64,000 bases of DNA from positions 1 to 64,000 of the forward strand of contig JAPKMW010000039.1 in assembly GCA_026645575.1 (NCBI GenBank), in the 5' to 3' direction. Below are positions 34,772 to 45,639 of the stretch, piece by piece (within the stretch, counting starts at the first letter, position 1; each line of letters starts with the position of its first letter). Under the pieces are notes generated by a model. That model did not search any database. It worked only from the letters and a program-made list of their open reading frames with translations, and was not told the DNA's origin. The DNA comes from Caldilineaceae bacterium (GTDB lineage: Bacteria; Chloroflexota; Anaerolineae; Caldilineales; Caldilineaceae). Position numbers and translations under genes: made by a program.

Positions 34772-37700
34772 TTACTCGCCCCCTGCTACCTGTTCCGGAT
34801 CCACCACCACATCCAGACGGAAATGTTTCGTCAACTCACCGAGCAGTCGGTCACTGATCGAGCATGGGTCGTTGGGGAAGGCTAGTTCACAGCGTTGCCC
34901 ATTGGATTCTAACACAATAGAGAAGCGGTCGCGACCACGCGGGTCGCGCACCCGGTCATAGATCTCTTTCAGGCGATATTTGTCCCGTTCCAAATCACCG
35001 CTACGGCGGAAGGTGATCTGTAGCTGACGTTCATTGGCGCGAGGGCTGTGTCCCTCGGTTTGGCGACCGTTGCGATGACCAGCGTTGTGTCCGTTGCCAT
35101 TGGTGGCAGAAGTTGCCGGTGCAGCCTTCGGACGACTGGTTGCGCCATTGGCAGGCGCGCTCTTGGGTGTATCGGCATGATCCTCTGCTTGGGCGACGGT
35201 TGGCGCCGGTCGCGTTTCTACCACCTTGACCGACGCCGCTTTGCTTTGCTCCGGTTTGCCGTTGGCATGAGCGCCATTCTGTTGCCCATTGCTTGAGGTA
35301 TGATGATCCTGTCCATTGGTCTGCAGCGGCACGGTCGGCGTCAATGCCCCGGTCATGCTGACCCGTTTGCCACTCTCCGGGGCTACCAGCGGCGTTGGTG
35401 CCGGGGCAGGGTCACTTTTCACCGGCTTGACTGCCTCAACCGTCAGGTCAGAGGTAGCTTTGGCGGTGGCAGCGGCTGTTGGGTCCTTCTCTTTAGCCAA
35501 CTCGGCTGTGGGTGGCTTCACGGCGGGCACTGTTGGTTGGGGTGGCGCCTCCAGCGTTTCCCCTGGTGCAGATGAGCGTAGCCACTCCGGCATCTCGTTG
35601 CGGAAGGGATCTTCCTCCTGTGACGGCGGGCTGAAGTCGTCCTCGTCGCCCATGACAAAGCCGTCACTGCCCATAACAAAACCGTCACTGACGGTGGCGA
35701 CATAGTCAGCGTTGGCTTCGTTGATGACCAGACCATTAAAGGTTGGCGCCATATCCACCAAGGGGCGCTGGTAAGGGCTTGGCTCATCACCGCCGGCCGC
35801 GACAGCCTGATCGACATAGTTCTGCATCGAATCAACCAGCAGACTTGTCTGCCCTTCACGCGTTTGGGCCTTGCCTTTCATAATGACCAGCGTATCCGGC
35901 ACCAGCTTTTCTTTGAGTTCCTGGTAGGCGCGCGGGAAGACCACGGCTTCACACTGCCCCTGGCGGTCTTCCAATTGGACAAAGGCCATCTGGTCGCCCT
36001 TTTTGGTGTTGATGGTGCGCACACTGGTGATCATCCCGGCCAGGGTGACATTCTTGCCGTTATGCTCCTCGCTCAGTTCATTGCAGTAACAGGTGACAAT
36101 TTTACTCATGTCGATCCCCAAACTTTGCATCGGATGGCTCGCTGCGTAAACGCCCAGGAGTTCTTTTTCCCAGGTCAACTTTTCACGGCCCTTGACTTCT
36201 TCAACATTCGGCAGGCGGATTTGCGCAACGGAGGCCGCCCCGCCAGCAAAGAGGTCAAACATCGAAAGTTGGCCACTGGCGCGCTGGTCATGAACACTGC
36301 CGGAGTTGGCGACCATTTGATCGATGACGGCCAGCAATTGGTTGCGCTTGCCAAAGCGGTCAAAGGCGCCGACTTTAATCAAACATTCGAGTGGCCGCTT
36401 GCCCACCTTGCGTAGATCGACGCGGTCGGCAAAATCTTCCAGACTGGTGAAGGGACCCCCTTCATTACGTGAGGCCAGAATCTCCTTGACCGGCCCTTCG
36501 CCCACCATCTTTACCGCCGCCATGCCAAAACGGATAGCGCTGCCTGGCGGCACTGGGAACTTAAAGGACAACATTGGGTCGGGTTTCGCTGCTTCCACCC
36601 CATCCGGCAACCCCTGAATCTCAAAGTCCAACCCGCTATAGTTGACATCGGGCGGCAGCACACTGATGCCCATGCGCCGGCATTCGTTGATAAAGTTGAC
36701 GACCTTTTCGGTCTTGTCACGCTCGATCAGGAGCAGCGCCGCCATGTACTCGACGGGGTAGTGGGCTTTGAGAAAAGCTGTCTGCACCGTGATCACCGCA
36801 TAGTCGGCGGCGTGGCTGTTGTGGACAAGAATGTCATTGGCAATGAAGTTGTGCAATCCCGGCACTTCTAGATCGTAGGTTTGCTTCTCGCCGATATACT
36901 CGATGCTGACGATTTTGTCCCAGTAAACATCACTTTGCGCGTAACGAGATAATTGATGATCGGCAAAGAAGTCCGCTAGCCGTTGCACTGTCTCACGGGT
37001 AAAACCAGTTTTGCTTGCTGCACCAGTTGGATAGAATTCACGTTGGGCAATCCCACAGGTTTGATTGATTTCCTCCCAGGTGAGTGTTGAGCGCGCTTTG
37101 GCGGTGCGCACCAACTGTTTGATCCCAACGGGAACGACATCTTTTGTACCACTGCTGATAGGATTCGCCAAAATCAAGCCGGCAATTCGCTCACGGCGTT
37201 CGGTGCTAACAAAGTGGCAAGCGATGTACGTTTGAAATGCAGCTAGATTATCGTTTCCTGTGACAAATAGTTGATAGCCAACCCGACCCTCTTTATACGG
37301 GAAAGTAACCTTCCGTAAACGACTGAGAATGCCAAAACGTAAGAGCAGATGTTGCAACTGGCGCGCCAATCGTTCCGACGCTGTTGCGTAGAAGAGTGAA
37401 CGGTCTTTGGCATTAATATGACCATCGCCTTCCCACATACGGCTAATCATAAGACCGATTTGCCGATTATTTAAGGTAAACACCTCGTCTGGAATAGACT
37501 TTGTATGCGCGTTCTTGCCCCAAATGCCAATCTGTTGCGCCCAGCGAACAATCCCCGGCTCTTGTAGTCGATCTATGCGCTTGGCGTAAATTGAGAAGGT
37601 TGATTTATGGACAGCGATTGAACATTCGGTGTTTTCAAATTGCTCCGCTGCCCGAATGTAATCTTCGACCTGTTCGTTATCTTGTGAGTAAAAATAAACA

Positions 37701-40381
37701 GAACGAGGGTGGCAAAGATTGCCTTCCGCTAACAAGTGTCCCAACGCAATCATTTCATGATCAGGCCACGTTTGTTGACCTTCGACTGGAATACAACGGG
37801 GCACAGCAATTTGATCACCACTATGCAGTTCTTCCAACAAGCGCCAGCCATCAAAGGTGTAAAATGGGTGATTGGCCGTCGCTTCAATCGTGCGGCCCAA
37901 TGCAGTCGTTAAGCGGTAAACTGGCTTTACCCCATTATTCATGACAGCTGAGACTGTGCCAGGACGTAATTTTAAGGCATCAATATCACAGGCAAGCGTT
38001 GTGTCGATCCGGGCTGCGCCAGTGTACAAATCTTCAACCTTCACCAAACGACCAGTACTGGCGTCCAGCACCTCGACATCACCAGGCAAACATTTGTTGA
38101 AGCCATAACGGGCAAAAAATTCAATGTCGCCGTAGATAGCCTCAGCCGCGTCTTTGGGAATATTATTTTTGCCGCAGCCTTCAACGAAAATTTTCTTGTG
38201 TTTTTCAATGTCAGAAGCTTTTTTCTTGCTGATGGCGCGGCGCACCAAGTCAGCTTCACCAGGAGTATACCCTGCTAATTGGCTAAGTACCTGAATAATT
38301 TGCTCTTGATAAATTATGATACCTAACGTTTCAGTTAGAATTGGCCTAAGAGCATCATGCTTAAACTCGATTTCTTCCTCACCGTGCAAGCGCCGAATAT
38401 AATTCGGAATATACTCCAACGGCCCTGGCCGATAGAGCGAAATCGTCGCCACGATATGCTCAAAGAGATGGGGCCGCATCTCCGTCAGCACGCGGCGCAT
38501 CCCTGCACTTTCGACTTGGAAGACGCCGCTCACTTCACCGCTGGAGAGCAACTTGAACGCTTGCGTCGTCACTTCGCCTTCAAAGGGAATGGTCGCCAGG
38601 GTGTATTCGATGCCGTGCCGCTCCTTGATCAGCCGCCCAGCCTCGCGCATGACGGAGAGGGTGCTGAGGCCGAGGAAGTCCACCTTGAGCAGCCCAATCG
38701 ACTCCAAGATCGGGAACTCAAACTGGGCCACCGTCTCGGTGACGCTGCCTTTGCTGGGGCGCATGAGCGGCGCATAGTTCACCAGTTCCTTGTCGGCGAC
38801 AATGACGGCGGCGGCATGGATGCCAGAGTGGCGCGTCACTCCTTCCAGTTTCATCGAGTAGTCCAGCAGGCTGGTGACCCACGGCTCATTCTGGTAAAGC
38901 TGCACCAGTTCCGGGTTGTAAAACTCATGGCCTTCAGTCATCACATCTTTGATCAACACCGGTTTGCCGGGGATGGCCGGGATCAACTGGGCAATGCGGT
39001 TGACCTGGTTGAGCGGAATCTCCTGGGCGCGCCCCACATCTTTAATGGCCGCTCGCGCCTTCATGCGTCCAAAGGTGACGATCTGGGCGACCTGCTCTTT
39101 CCCATACTTTTCAATGGTATAGCGGATCATCTCTTCGCGCTGGTCATCGGGGAAGTCCAGGTCAAAGTCAGGCATGGTGACGCGGGCCGGATTGAGGAAA
39201 CGCTCAAAGATTAGGTTGTTCTTGAGCGGGTCAATACCGGTGATGCCGGTGCAGTAGGCGACCAATGAACCGGCGCCTGATCCACGGACATTCCACCAAA
39301 TATTGCGGCTGCGGGCAAAGCGACAGAGGTCGGCCACAATCAAGAAGTAGATGGAAAAACCCATCTTGGCAATAACGCCCAATTCAAAGTCTTTGCGCTT
39401 CTGCACATCTTCGTTGGTGGCCCGTTCGCCATAAAGGCGTACCAACCCCTCTTCGGTCAAGTGGCGCAAATAGGTGTCATAGGTGTAGCCCTCTGGAATC
39501 GGCATATCGGGCAGATGATAGCTCTTGTCTTCCAGATCGACTTCGCACATTTCGGCAATGCGCAAGGAGTTTTCGTAGGCGCTGGCCGGCAAGTCGATCA
39601 AGGGGCGGAAGGTCGCCTCCATCTGCTCGCGGCTCTTGAGGAAGTAGCTCTGGTCGCTCAACCGCATCCGCTTTTCGGACTTAATGCTCTCACCAGTCTG
39701 CACACAGAGCAACATTTCATGGGGGTCGGCGTCGGCCTCTTTGACATAGTGGACATCGTTGGTGGCGAGCAGGCCGATGCCAAACTTTTCCGACCAGGGA
39801 ACGAGCGATTTATTGACCGGGATCAATTCAGGAATGCTGTGTTCCTGCAACTCAATATAAAAATTCTCTTTGCCAAAGACATCGACATACCAACCAAAGC
39901 GCTCATAGGCTTCCTGCTCTTTGCCCTGCATGAGCAACTGCGGCACTTCAGCACCTAGACAGCCCGTGGTGCAAATGATGCCTTCGGCATGTTTGGCGAG
40001 AAAGTCGTGATCGACACGCGGTTTATAGTAGTAGCCGTTGAGCTGGCTATGGCTGGCAATCTTGAGCAGATTGCGATAGCCGGTCATGTTTTTGGCGAGC
40101 AGCAAAATATGGTAGTTTTCGCGATCCAATTGCCCATCGCGGCCACCCATCGGTCGCCCCCAGACAGTTTGGTAGGCTTCGATGCCAACAATGGGTTTGA
40201 TCTCATTCTCTTTGCAGGCGCGAAAAAATTCAATAGCCCCGTGCATGACGCCATGATCGGTGAGAGCCAGGGCTGGTTGCCCCAACCGCTTGGCCTCTTT
40301 GACCAACTCTTTGATACGGCCCAAGCCGTCGAGCATCGAATATTCAGAGTGAACATGTAGATGTACAAAGTCGTTGGCCAT
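34772..40381 (-). CDS. dnaE: DNA polymerase III alpha subunit with intein
   Basis: An 1869-residue precursor; removing the 425-residue intein leaves a 1444-residue replicative polymerase. The PHP domain starts with [13 protein letters not shown] (8-20) and TDHG (41-44). The catalytic aspartates are in PDFDLDF (404-410), followed by fingers, helix-hairpin-helix and an OB fold ([18 protein letters not shown]). A Pro/Ala/Thr-rich linker of more than 200 residues then leads to a C-terminal ~85-residue domain ([20 protein letters not shown]). Extein residues FARYGFNK and SHAADYAV flank the intein at a highly conserved spot. The linker contains a duplicated SDGFVMG unit. It is convergent with the zinc-ribbon gene. 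Confidence 0.97.
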   Translation of the reverse strand: MANDFVHLHVHSEYSMLDGLGRIKELVKEAKRLGQPALALTDHGVMHGAIEFFRACKENEIKPIVGIEAYQTVWGRPMGGRDGQLDRENYHILLLAKNMTGYRNLLKIASHSQLNGYYYKPRVDHDFLAKHAEGIICTTGCLGAEVPQLLMQGKEQEAYERFGWYVDVFGKENFYIELQEHSIPELIPVNKSLVPWSEKFGIGLLATNDVHYVKEADADPHEMLLCVQTGESIKSEKRMRLSDQSYFLKSREQMEATFRPLIDLPASAYENSLRIAEMCEVDLEDKSYHLPDMPIPEGYTYDTYLRHLTEEGLVRLYGERATNEDVQKRKDFELGVIAKMGFSIYFLIVADLCRFARSRNIWWNVRGSGAGSLVAYCTGITGIDPLKNNLIFERFLNPARVTMPDFDLDFPDDQREEMIRYTIEKYGKEQVAQIVTFGRMKARAAIKDVGRAQEIPLNQVNRIAQLIPAIPGKPVLIKDVMTEGHEFYNPELVQLYQNEPWVTSLLDYSMKLEGVTRHSGIHAAAVIVADKELVNYAPLMRPSKGSVTETVAQFEFPILESIGLLKVDFLGLSTLSVMREAGRLIKERHGIEYTLATIPFEGEVTTQAFKLLSSGEVSGVFQVESAGMRRVLTEMRPHLFEHIVATISLYRPGPLEYIPNYIRRLHGEEEIEFKHDALRPILTETLGIIIYQEQIIQVLSQLAGYTPGEADLVRRAISKKKASDIEKHKKIFVEGCGKNNIPKDAAEAIYGDIEFFARYGFNKCLPGDVEVLDASTGRLVKVEDLYTGAARIDTTLACDIDALKLRPGTVSAVMNNGVKPVYRLTTALGRTIEATANHPFYTFDGWRLLEELHSGDQIAVPRCIPVEGQQTWPDHEMIALGHLLAEGNLCHPRSVYFYSQDNEQVEDYIRAAEQFENTECSIAVHKSTFSIYAKRIDRLQEPGIVRWAQQIGIWGKNAHTKSIPDEVFTLNNRQIGLMISRMWEGDGHINAKDRSLFYATASERLARQLQHLLLRFGILSRLRKVTFPYKEGRVGYQLFVTGNDNLAAFQTYIACHFVSTERRERIAGLILANPISSGTKDVVPVGIKQLVRTAKARSTLTWEEINQTCGIAQREFYPTGAASKTGFTRETVQRLADFFADHQLSRYAQSDVYWDKIVSIEYIGEKQTYDLEVPGLHNFIANDILVHNSHAADYAVITVQTAFLKAHYPVEYMAALLLIERDKTEKVVNFINECRRMGISVLPPDVNYSGLDFEIQGLPDGVEAAKPDPMLSFKFPVPPGSAIRFGMAAVKMVGEGPVKEILASRNEGGPFTSLEDFADRVDLRKVGKRPLECLIKVGAFDRFGKRNQLLAVIDQMVANSGSVHDQRASGQLSMFDLFAGGAASVAQIRLPNVEEVKGREKLTWEKELLGVYAASHPMQSLGIDMSKIVTCYCNELSEEHNGKNVTLAGMITSVRTINTKKGDQMAFVQLEDRQGQCEAVVFPRAYQELKEKLVPDTLVIMKGKAQTREGQTSLLVDSMQNYVDQAVAAGGDEPSPYQRPLVDMAPTFNGLVINEANADYVATVSDGFVMGSDGFVMGDEDDFSPPSQEEDPFRNEMPEWLRSSAPGETLEAPPQPTVPAVKPPTAELAKEKDPTAAATAKATSDLTVEAVKPVKSDPAPAPTPLVAPESGKRVSMTGALTPTVPLQTNGQDHHTSSNGQQNGAHANGKPEQSKAASVKVVETRPAPTVAQAEDHADTPKSAPANGATSRPKAAPATSATNGNGHNAGHRNGRQTEGHSPRANERQLQITFRRSGDLERDKYRLKEIYDRVRDPRGRDRFSIVLESNGQRCELAFPNDPCSISDRLLGELTKHFRLDVVVDPEQVAGGE
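36818..38092 (-). mobile_element. DnaE intein with LAGLIDADG homing-endonuclease motifs
   Basis: A 425-residue in-frame intervening protein (residues 764-1188). It starts with Cys1 in [10 protein letters not shown], has the block B motif ATANHPFYT and ends NDILVHN before a Ser of the extein, so all splice-junction residues are present. Two dodecapeptide motifs, [11 protein letters not shown] and [12 protein letters not shown], mark a LAGLIDADG endonuclease. It is inserted at GFNK/S, a few residues downstream of the cyanobacterial split DnaE site. Base composition looks more AT-rich than the exteins. Confidence 0.95.
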
Positions 40382-40423
40382 GACTTATTCCTCTGGTGAA
40401 CGCTGTTTTTGCCGGTGAAATGA

Positions 40424-40471
40424 CAATCACCTAACGACCAAATCGGGTTTTGGGTGATTAGGTGATTCCTA
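40424..40471. repeat. Octad-repeat hairpin upstream of dnaE
   Basis: AATCACCTAA pairs with TTAGGTGATT, and the block reads as 8-nt units (AATCACCT, AACGACCA ... ATTAGGTG). It lies in the dnaE leader and could affect dnaE transcription. Otherwise the stretch 40382-40669 shows only the promoter at 40645. Confidence 0.65.
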
Positions 40472-40644
40472 TAGGCTATGGTAGTTCGTAAAACCAATGT
40501 TCTACGATTGGCTCCTCATTATACCAAAAGTGAGTGCGCTTTGCTAGTGTCTTGGCTTGTAGTTTGGGTTACGTGGAGGTTGGTGGGACGCACGGATTGT
40601 TGCGAAAGAGAAGATCATTGTATACTCTGTAGCGTGTAATCGCG

Positions 40645-40650
40645 TATAAT
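40645..40650 (+). promoter_or_regulatory. Candidate -10 box
   Basis: A perfect TATAAT lies 20 nt before the GTG start at 40670. No clear -35 box is at the right distance. Confidence 0.4.
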
Positions 40651-40669
40651 GAAAGAATAGGAGGCGTAG

Positions 40670-40894
40670 GTGCTACACGGAAACGAGGAGCTGATGATGT
40701 ACACTGAACTACCCTTGATGCCACTGGACGAGTTCCAGCAACAATTCTATGCAGCGCTGGTAGAAGCAGGGTACGACACGCGTGAGAAAATTATCGAGCT
40801 TGTGCGTGAAGTTAAACTTGAACTTGCCAGAGAGGCTGGTCTTTTTACAGAATCTCTAACGGATCATCTTGTTGACAACACGATTATCAGCTAG
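40670..40894 (+). CDS. Small protein of unknown function
   Basis: A 74-residue frame with a GTG start and AGGAGG 5 nt upstream; ATG at 40697 with GAGGAG 6 nt upstream is the alternative (65 residues). Helical and charged: LDEFQQQFYAALVEAGYDT, then EKIIELVREVKLELAREAG. Its size, helicity and place ahead of a PIN-like gene suggest an antitoxin, but no family is recognised and two other features intervene. Confidence 0.6.
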   Translation: MLHGNEELMMYTELPLMPLDEFQQQFYAALVEAGYDTREKIIELVREVKLELAREAGLFTESLTDHLVDNTIIS

Positions 40895-41023
40895 TATACT
40901 AACAGAAGCTTACTTCCGTAGGTTGGTTAAAATAAAAATTAAGGGAAAAGATACTCTATTAAAGTCTTTACTACTAACAAACTTTAATGCTGGCGTACTT
41001 TTATTCAATAGAGAGGTGTTACT

Positions 41024-41494
41024 TTGGTTATATCTACCCAAGCACAAGAGATGCTACATGTAATCTTTACTAAACTCGCTTTAACTGGAAAAAAGAATCA
41101 TCTATACAACGATGAACTGGAAAATCTTTTTGAGCACACGTCGGCACATGCTGTTCGATTGATTGTCGAAGAACTTGAAAATTTGAAACTATTGACAATC
41201 AAGAGGGAAATGTTTGGTAGTTACAAAGTGGAAGTTACGATAAAAGCATGGGAGAAGATGGCAGCGCAGTACTTAGATTTCGATCCATTAAAGAATGCAG
41301 AAACAGTTAAAAATAGTCTTTCCTTGTTCAATGGAGCGGTAAAAGGGCCAGAAATTGCTACTCAAACAGAACTTACTGCTTCCCAGATAAATATAGCTAT
41401 ACATATACTTGAATCACAAGACTCAGTTTGGGTAAATCGAAACGAACATCCTGTTCCTGAGGGTTATACATTCATGAGCGCTCGAATAATCTAA
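41024..41494 (+). CDS. Hypothetical protein, probable winged-helix repeats
   Basis: A 156-residue protein, AT-rich in composition. The start is TTG at 41024 with AGAGG about 7 nt upstream; ATG at 41051 is the alternative. Two segments look like winged-helix units: NDELENLFEHTSAHAVRLIV with KREMFGSYKVEVTIKAWEKM, and PEIATQTELTASQINIAIHI. A DNA-binding role, possibly controlling the downstream PIN gene, is my inference. 96 nt separate it from that gene. Confidence 0.6.
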   Translation: MVISTQAQEMLHVIFTKLALTGKKNHLYNDELENLFEHTSAHAVRLIVEELENLKLLTIKREMFGSYKVEVTIKAWEKMAAQYLDFDPLKNAETVKNSLSLFNGAVKGPEIATQTELTASQINIAIHILESQDSVWVNRNEHPVPEGYTFMSARII

Positions 41495-41590
41495 CTCGAG
41501 CTATAGCTGATACTTAGACGAAGGATACAGAAAATTTGTTTGACCTAATTAAACTAGAACAGTAGTGTCAAAGAAAGCCACAGATTTGTT

Positions 41591-42421
41591 ATGAGTAACA
41601 TCGTTACTTATTCACAATTTATATACCTCGACACTAATATTTTTGGCTATCTTGTTGAACGAGAAAAACTATGGAATAAACTGGCTAGGTACTGTGAAAC
41701 TAATGATTTAGTTGTAGCTGTAAGTGAGGCAAACCTAAGCGAATTATCCGATGTAAAGCATATGCATAAAGATTTAACTAGGTTAATGCTATCATTACCT
41801 TCTGCACTTATTAGAGCAGGCGACAACATTGTTCAACTAGAAGTAACAGCCTACCCTTACAAATTAGAGTCGTCTCTAATTTTGCTATATCCACTAAAGA
41901 ATGCTTTGCTTGAACAGGACGGAGCGGAGAAAATCGAACGTTTTCTTTCTTCGCCTTTACTCAAACAGGCGCGCGAAGATCAACTCAAACATGCAAAGCT
42001 GATGCCTAACATTTTGGAATCAGCTAAGAAGAAAAATAAACCTTCTACAGGCAGCAGATACACTTCTCAGGATGCAGAGGAATATGCTTCTTTTGGTGTG
42101 CTTTATGTTCTCGCAAGGGATCACCGCAGATTTCTTGAAAATTTAGGAACAGCACCTGATGTTTTTCCAGATACTACATTCCAATCATTACGACTTCACT
42201 TTCTTGGCATTTTCTATAAATACTATCTTTGGAGGCAAACTCCACAAAAAAGGTCTGATTTCGTAGATTTGTGGCATTTATACCACATTCCCTACTGTAA
42301 AATGGTAATTGTAGAACGTGAACTATGCAAAGTATTAAAGCATATCAAGCATGATCATCCGACACTACTCAGTACCGATATATTTGATATTGACTTTATT
42401 AGAACTTTTGAAAACCATTAA
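41591..42421 (+). CDS. PIN-like nuclease domain protein
   Basis: A 276-residue protein. PIN-type acidic residues are seen as Asp14 in IYLDTNIFGYL, Glu46/Glu51 in VSEANLSEL and Asp223/Asp226 in SDFVDLWHLYHIPYCKM. It is about twice as long as VapC toxins, with an inserted middle segment of about 100 residues. Members of this fold cut RNA. Base composition is visibly AT-rich relative to the flanks, suggesting transfer. It may be the toxin of a toxin-antitoxin or defence module with the two small genes upstream. Confidence 0.7.
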   Translation: MSNIVTYSQFIYLDTNIFGYLVEREKLWNKLARYCETNDLVVAVSEANLSELSDVKHMHKDLTRLMLSLPSALIRAGDNIVQLEVTAYPYKLESSLILLYPLKNALLEQDGAEKIERFLSSPLLKQAREDQLKHAKLMPNILESAKKKNKPSTGSRYTSQDAEEYASFGVLYVLARDHRRFLENLGTAPDVFPDTTFQSLRLHFLGIFYKYYLWRQTPQKRSDFVDLWHLYHIPYCKMVIVERELCKVLKHIKHDHPTLLSTDIFDIDFIRTFENH

Positions 42422-42453
42422 ACATACCCTTTAATATACACATGGAATAATCA

Positions 42454-44686
42454 TTAAAATACTTTGTGGAATTGCAACAGGGTAACAATTCCTTCCTCAT
42501 CATAGCTATCCAGTAAGCACCGCAATTGATTAGCAAAGGGCTGATAGGCCGGCTGGATGGCGACGCTCTGTTCGATCTGTTTGCGCAGGCGGGGCAACTC
42601 CCCTTTGAGCGCCATGTCGAGGAGGGCGGCGAGTTCCGACACCGGTGGCAGCCGGAGTGGCGGCTGAGGCAGTGAACTTGTCGGAACGGCTGGCGGTTCA
42701 ATGGACAAAACGGTCGCTGTCACATCTGCCGTCGCCCGCTCTTCGGCAGCCAACAAGATCGGCGCCGTCATTGTGAACACAAATTGACTGCCCTTACCCT
42801 CAACGCTGGTCACGCTCACCGTACCCTGCATGGCGTGTGCCAGCTCTTGGGTGATCGCCAAACCCAAGCCGGCGCCTTTGGTGCGCTGTTGCCGATCGCC
42901 CAGTTGTTCAAAGGGGAGAAAAATTTTTTGGAGTTGGGCGGCCGTCATGCCTGGGCCAGTGTCAGCTACAGTGAATCGGAGATGCGCAGTTGCGGCAGCA
43001 GGGATAGCATTATCTGCCATTGCGGCTGCGTCCTGCACCCAATCCACTGCCAGAGTAATCGACCCCTGACGGGTAAATTTGAAGGCATTGTCCAGGAGAT
43101 TGCTCAAAATTTGCCGCAAGCGCTTTTCATCGGCCAGGATCAGTGGCGGCAACTGGGATGAAGTCTTAAAATGAAAGGCGACTCCCACCTGTTGCTCGGC
43201 GCGAATGCGAAAGAGATCGACCAGGCCATGTAAAAAGTGGGACAGCGCCAACCGTTGCGGTGATAATTCCAATTTACGCGCTTCGATCTTAGCGAGATCC
43301 AGAATATCATTGATCAACATGAGCAGATGCTCGCCGCTTTCCCGGATAATGAGCAAGGCGTGCTGTTGACCAGCCGTCAGACGGGGGTCACGTTCCAGGA
43401 TCTGGACATAGCCCAGAATGCCGTTGAGGGGGGGTGCGCAATTCATGGCTCATGCGCGCCAGAAAGTCGCTCTTGGCGCGATTGGCCGTCTCGGCGGCAT
43501 CTTTGGCCGTGGCTAATTCGCCAATCATCGTGCGCAACCTTGCGGTCATCTGATTGAAGGTAGTGGCTAACTGGCCGATTTCATCGCCATACTCAACCTG
43601 CGCTTGGGCTGTCAGGTCACCGGCCCCCAGTTGTTGGGTGGCGCTATTCAAACGGCGAATAGGGCCGGCAATGCTCTCCCGCAAGAAATAGGCCATCAAC
43701 AGCCCCAACAGGAGCGCCAACAGACCACTGACTAAGGTCTGATATTGAACGCCGGCTAGACTTCGCTTGCCCGCATCCAACTCCTGCTGCAGGCGCATCT
43801 GCTGACCAGCGGTCAACCCTTCGAGTAATTCCACCATCGCTTCGGCTTGCGGCTCCAAAGTATGTTGAAAGAGATAGAGATCTTCGTGACTGCGTTCCCC
43901 CTCGACCACAGCAAAGATCTGATCCGGCAGGCGCAGAAACTCATCCCGTGTGACGTGCAGTTGCTGAAGCGTGGTGGCCTGCGTTCCCTGGAGTTGACCC
44001 GCCTGGGCAGCCACTTCACCCCAAAGCGTACTGTTACGCACCAGACTATCAGCGTAGCCAAATTTGAAGACCGGGTCGCCAGTGGTGGCATAGGCGCGCA
44101 AGTTCGTACTCATTGCCTGCCACGAGGTGCGCAGATCGGCGAGCAGGGTCAACAGGGCCGGATCGGCGGTCGCCTGGGCCAGCAACTGGTCGATGCCATT
44201 GCGAAAGGCTGTACTGAGCGGTTGCGCTTCCATGGTTTCCAGGCGCAGAGCCGGCTGATTATTGAGCGGGTTATCATGTAAGGCAAAGAGCTTGGTCGGC
44301 AAGGGCAACCAGGCGGCAAAGGTGTCGATCAGGGCATTCAACTGGCGAATGTCTTCTGCGTTCGACCAATCGCGCGAAAGTCTTTTGAGTTCACCCAGAT
44401 TTTCTTGAAAGAGCGCTTTGGCTTTGTTGTAATCATCAATGTTTTGCAGATCGCCCACCGCCAGATAACCACGCACAGCGGCGCGCATCTGTAATAAACT
44501 GGTTTGGGCGCGCCCAGCGGCCAGTGCGGTCGGCACGCGCACATCCACCGTCAAATTGATGCTATCCGTGGCAGCGCGACCGGCCACAAAGATCAGGCCA
44601 ACCACCACCAGCAACAACCCCACCAAAATGCCAAAGCCGATGGTCAGCTTGTTGCCGATGTTGAGGTTGTGAAAGTAGTTGCGCAT
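42454..44686 (-). CDS. Membrane sensor histidine kinase, broken by one inserted base
   Basis: About 743 residues once repaired. An N-terminal membrane helix ([20 protein letters not shown]) precedes a helical extracytoplasmic sensor region of about 280 residues, a second helix ([17 protein letters not shown]), a HAMP domain, HisKA with [12 protein letters not shown] (His414) and HATPase_c ([26 protein letters not shown]). The tail ([20 protein letters not shown]) resembles a phosphotransfer-associated helix pair. The reading frame breaks at the run of seven G on the plus strand (43428-43434): six would give [10 protein letters not shown]. Sequencing error or a hypermutable tract are both possible. 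No response regulator is adjacent. Confidence 0.85.
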
Positions 44687-44934
44687 GGTCTTGTTGGGTG
44701 ATTTGGGATGCGTGTTGTGTAGGTGTTGAATAACTTGCCTGTTGGAGATTATGTAGGCTCAACTGACCCCGAAGTTGATACAACAAACAGAGAAAGCAAA
44801 GCATCAACAAGGGAGAAGTCATGGAAGCCCTAGTTATCGAACGGTTACAACAGAAAAGTGTGAAAGGCCGTTATATACTAACGAGCGCCAGAAAGTAACA
44901 CTTTTTACACGAGTCATGAGTTACTTCATGTGCT

Positions 44935-45066
44935 GCTCATCAGTATGTCAAGGATTACGAGACTACCCGCAAACTCGTGCAAAAGTTTCCCATTGCCGAG
45001 ATCCCCGTTCTGGCCGAGCAGACACTTTCTGTTGTTAAAGAACATGTCAAATTAATTCGTCAATAA
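44935..45066 (+). pseudogene. DUF4142-like C-terminal remnant
   Basis: An open stretch reads YVKDYETTRKLVQKFPIAE, then AEQTLSVVKEHVKLIRQ and TAA at 45064-45066. This matches the usual end of DUF4142 proteins (helical, ending in a QTLP-x-LxEH motif). No start codon or upstream part exists, so it is a relic. Confidence 0.6.
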
Positions 45067-45070
45067 GCTG

Positions 45071-45140
45071 CAGATCAGCTTTTTTCAATCCGATTAGTTC
45101 GATTACGGCTTGTTAAATTTGACTTCGGGATCATTTGACC
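45071..45140 (+). repeat. Dispersed ~70 bp repeat, copy B
   Basis: The second copy of the element at 1-70, in the same orientation. It begins 4 nt after the DUF4142 remnant stop and is followed directly by an octad hairpin, as copy A is followed by a heptad hairpin. Confidence 0.75.
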
Positions 45141-45141
45141 T

Positions 45142-45194
45142 GATTGAGAGATTGAGAGATTGTCACTTTACTCGTTTAATCTCTCAATCTCTAC
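45142..45194. repeat. Octad-repeat hairpin
   Basis: GATTGAGA units on the left (45142-45162) pair with the AATCTCTCAATCTCT side (45178-45192). The words are the same as in the hairpin at 1634-1680. It lies just beyond the RidA stop and may terminate it. Confidence 0.75.
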
Positions 45195-45214
45195 CGGATA
45201 AACTTAGTTCACGC

Positions 45215-45586
45215 TTACTGCTTCTGCTCCCCAACATAGGCAATACAATCAATCTCCACCAAGATCCCCTTGTAGAGATCGCCGGCGCCGATCAAGCGGC
45301 GGGTGGGCATAGGGCCGTTGAAGTAGCGCAGATAGGCGGCATTGAAGCCATCGCGATCCGCCATATCGAGCAGAAAGACATTGACGCGCACCACATCGGC
45401 AAAGGTGGCGCCTTCGTGGGCCAGGGCTTTCTTGATCAGATCCATGGTGTAGATTGTCTGCTCTTCAATGGTGGCGCCGACGACTTCCAGTTTGTCGTTG
45501 ACCGGGCCAAAACCGGACATGAATAACATGTCACCGGCACGGCGCGCCATGCTGTAAAAGGGTTCGGGACTGGGTTGGGTGGTCAT
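45215..45586 (-). CDS. RidA family protein
   Basis: A 123-residue member of the RidA/YjgF/UK114 family, which hydrolyses reactive enamine/imine intermediates released by PLP enzymes. Family landmarks are MLFMSGFGPVND, ALAHEGATFADVVRVNVFL and the C-terminal VEIDCIA. I take the second ATG (45586), since AGGAG is 6 nt upstream of it; the first ATG abuts the binding site. It could protect against imines from the PLP enzymes in this window. Confidence 0.93.
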   Translation of the reverse strand: MTTQPSPEPFYSMARRAGDMLFMSGFGPVNDKLEVVGATIEEQTIYTMDLIKKALAHEGATFADVVRVNVFLLDMADRDGFNAAYLRYFNGPMPTRRLIGAGDLYKGILVEIDCIAYVGEQKQ

Positions 45587-45596
45587 TGTCATCTCC

Positions 45597-45621
45597 TAAA
45601 TTCAGGTGTCCCTACGGGACA
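45597..45621 (-). repeat. Dispersed GTCCCGTAGGGAC repeat, copy 1
   Basis: Read on the minus strand this is TGTCCCGTAGGGACACCTGA followed by ATTTA. Related copies are at 47935-47959, 51881-51905 and 51934-51957. The core is a palindrome. Confidence 0.75.
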
Positions 45622-45639
45622 GGTTGTATTGCGAAAGCG

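Larger units (their letters stand above)
44687..45214. other. 528-nt intergenic region
   Basis: It holds, in order, about 250 nt with no recognised feature, the C-terminal remnant of a DUF4142-like gene (44935-45066), copy B of the dispersed 70-bp repeat (45071-45140) and an octad hairpin (45142-45194). Confidence 0.7.

Noticed and set aside
34772..40381. DnaE intein considered as a split or degenerate intein
   Set aside because: The intein is continuous and in frame, with both splice junctions and the endonuclease motifs present.
40869..41063. 64-codon frame overlapping the small genes of the PIN island
   Set aside because: It overlaps two better-supported genes, starts with TTG without a binding site and has no protein-like pattern beyond hydrophobic runs.
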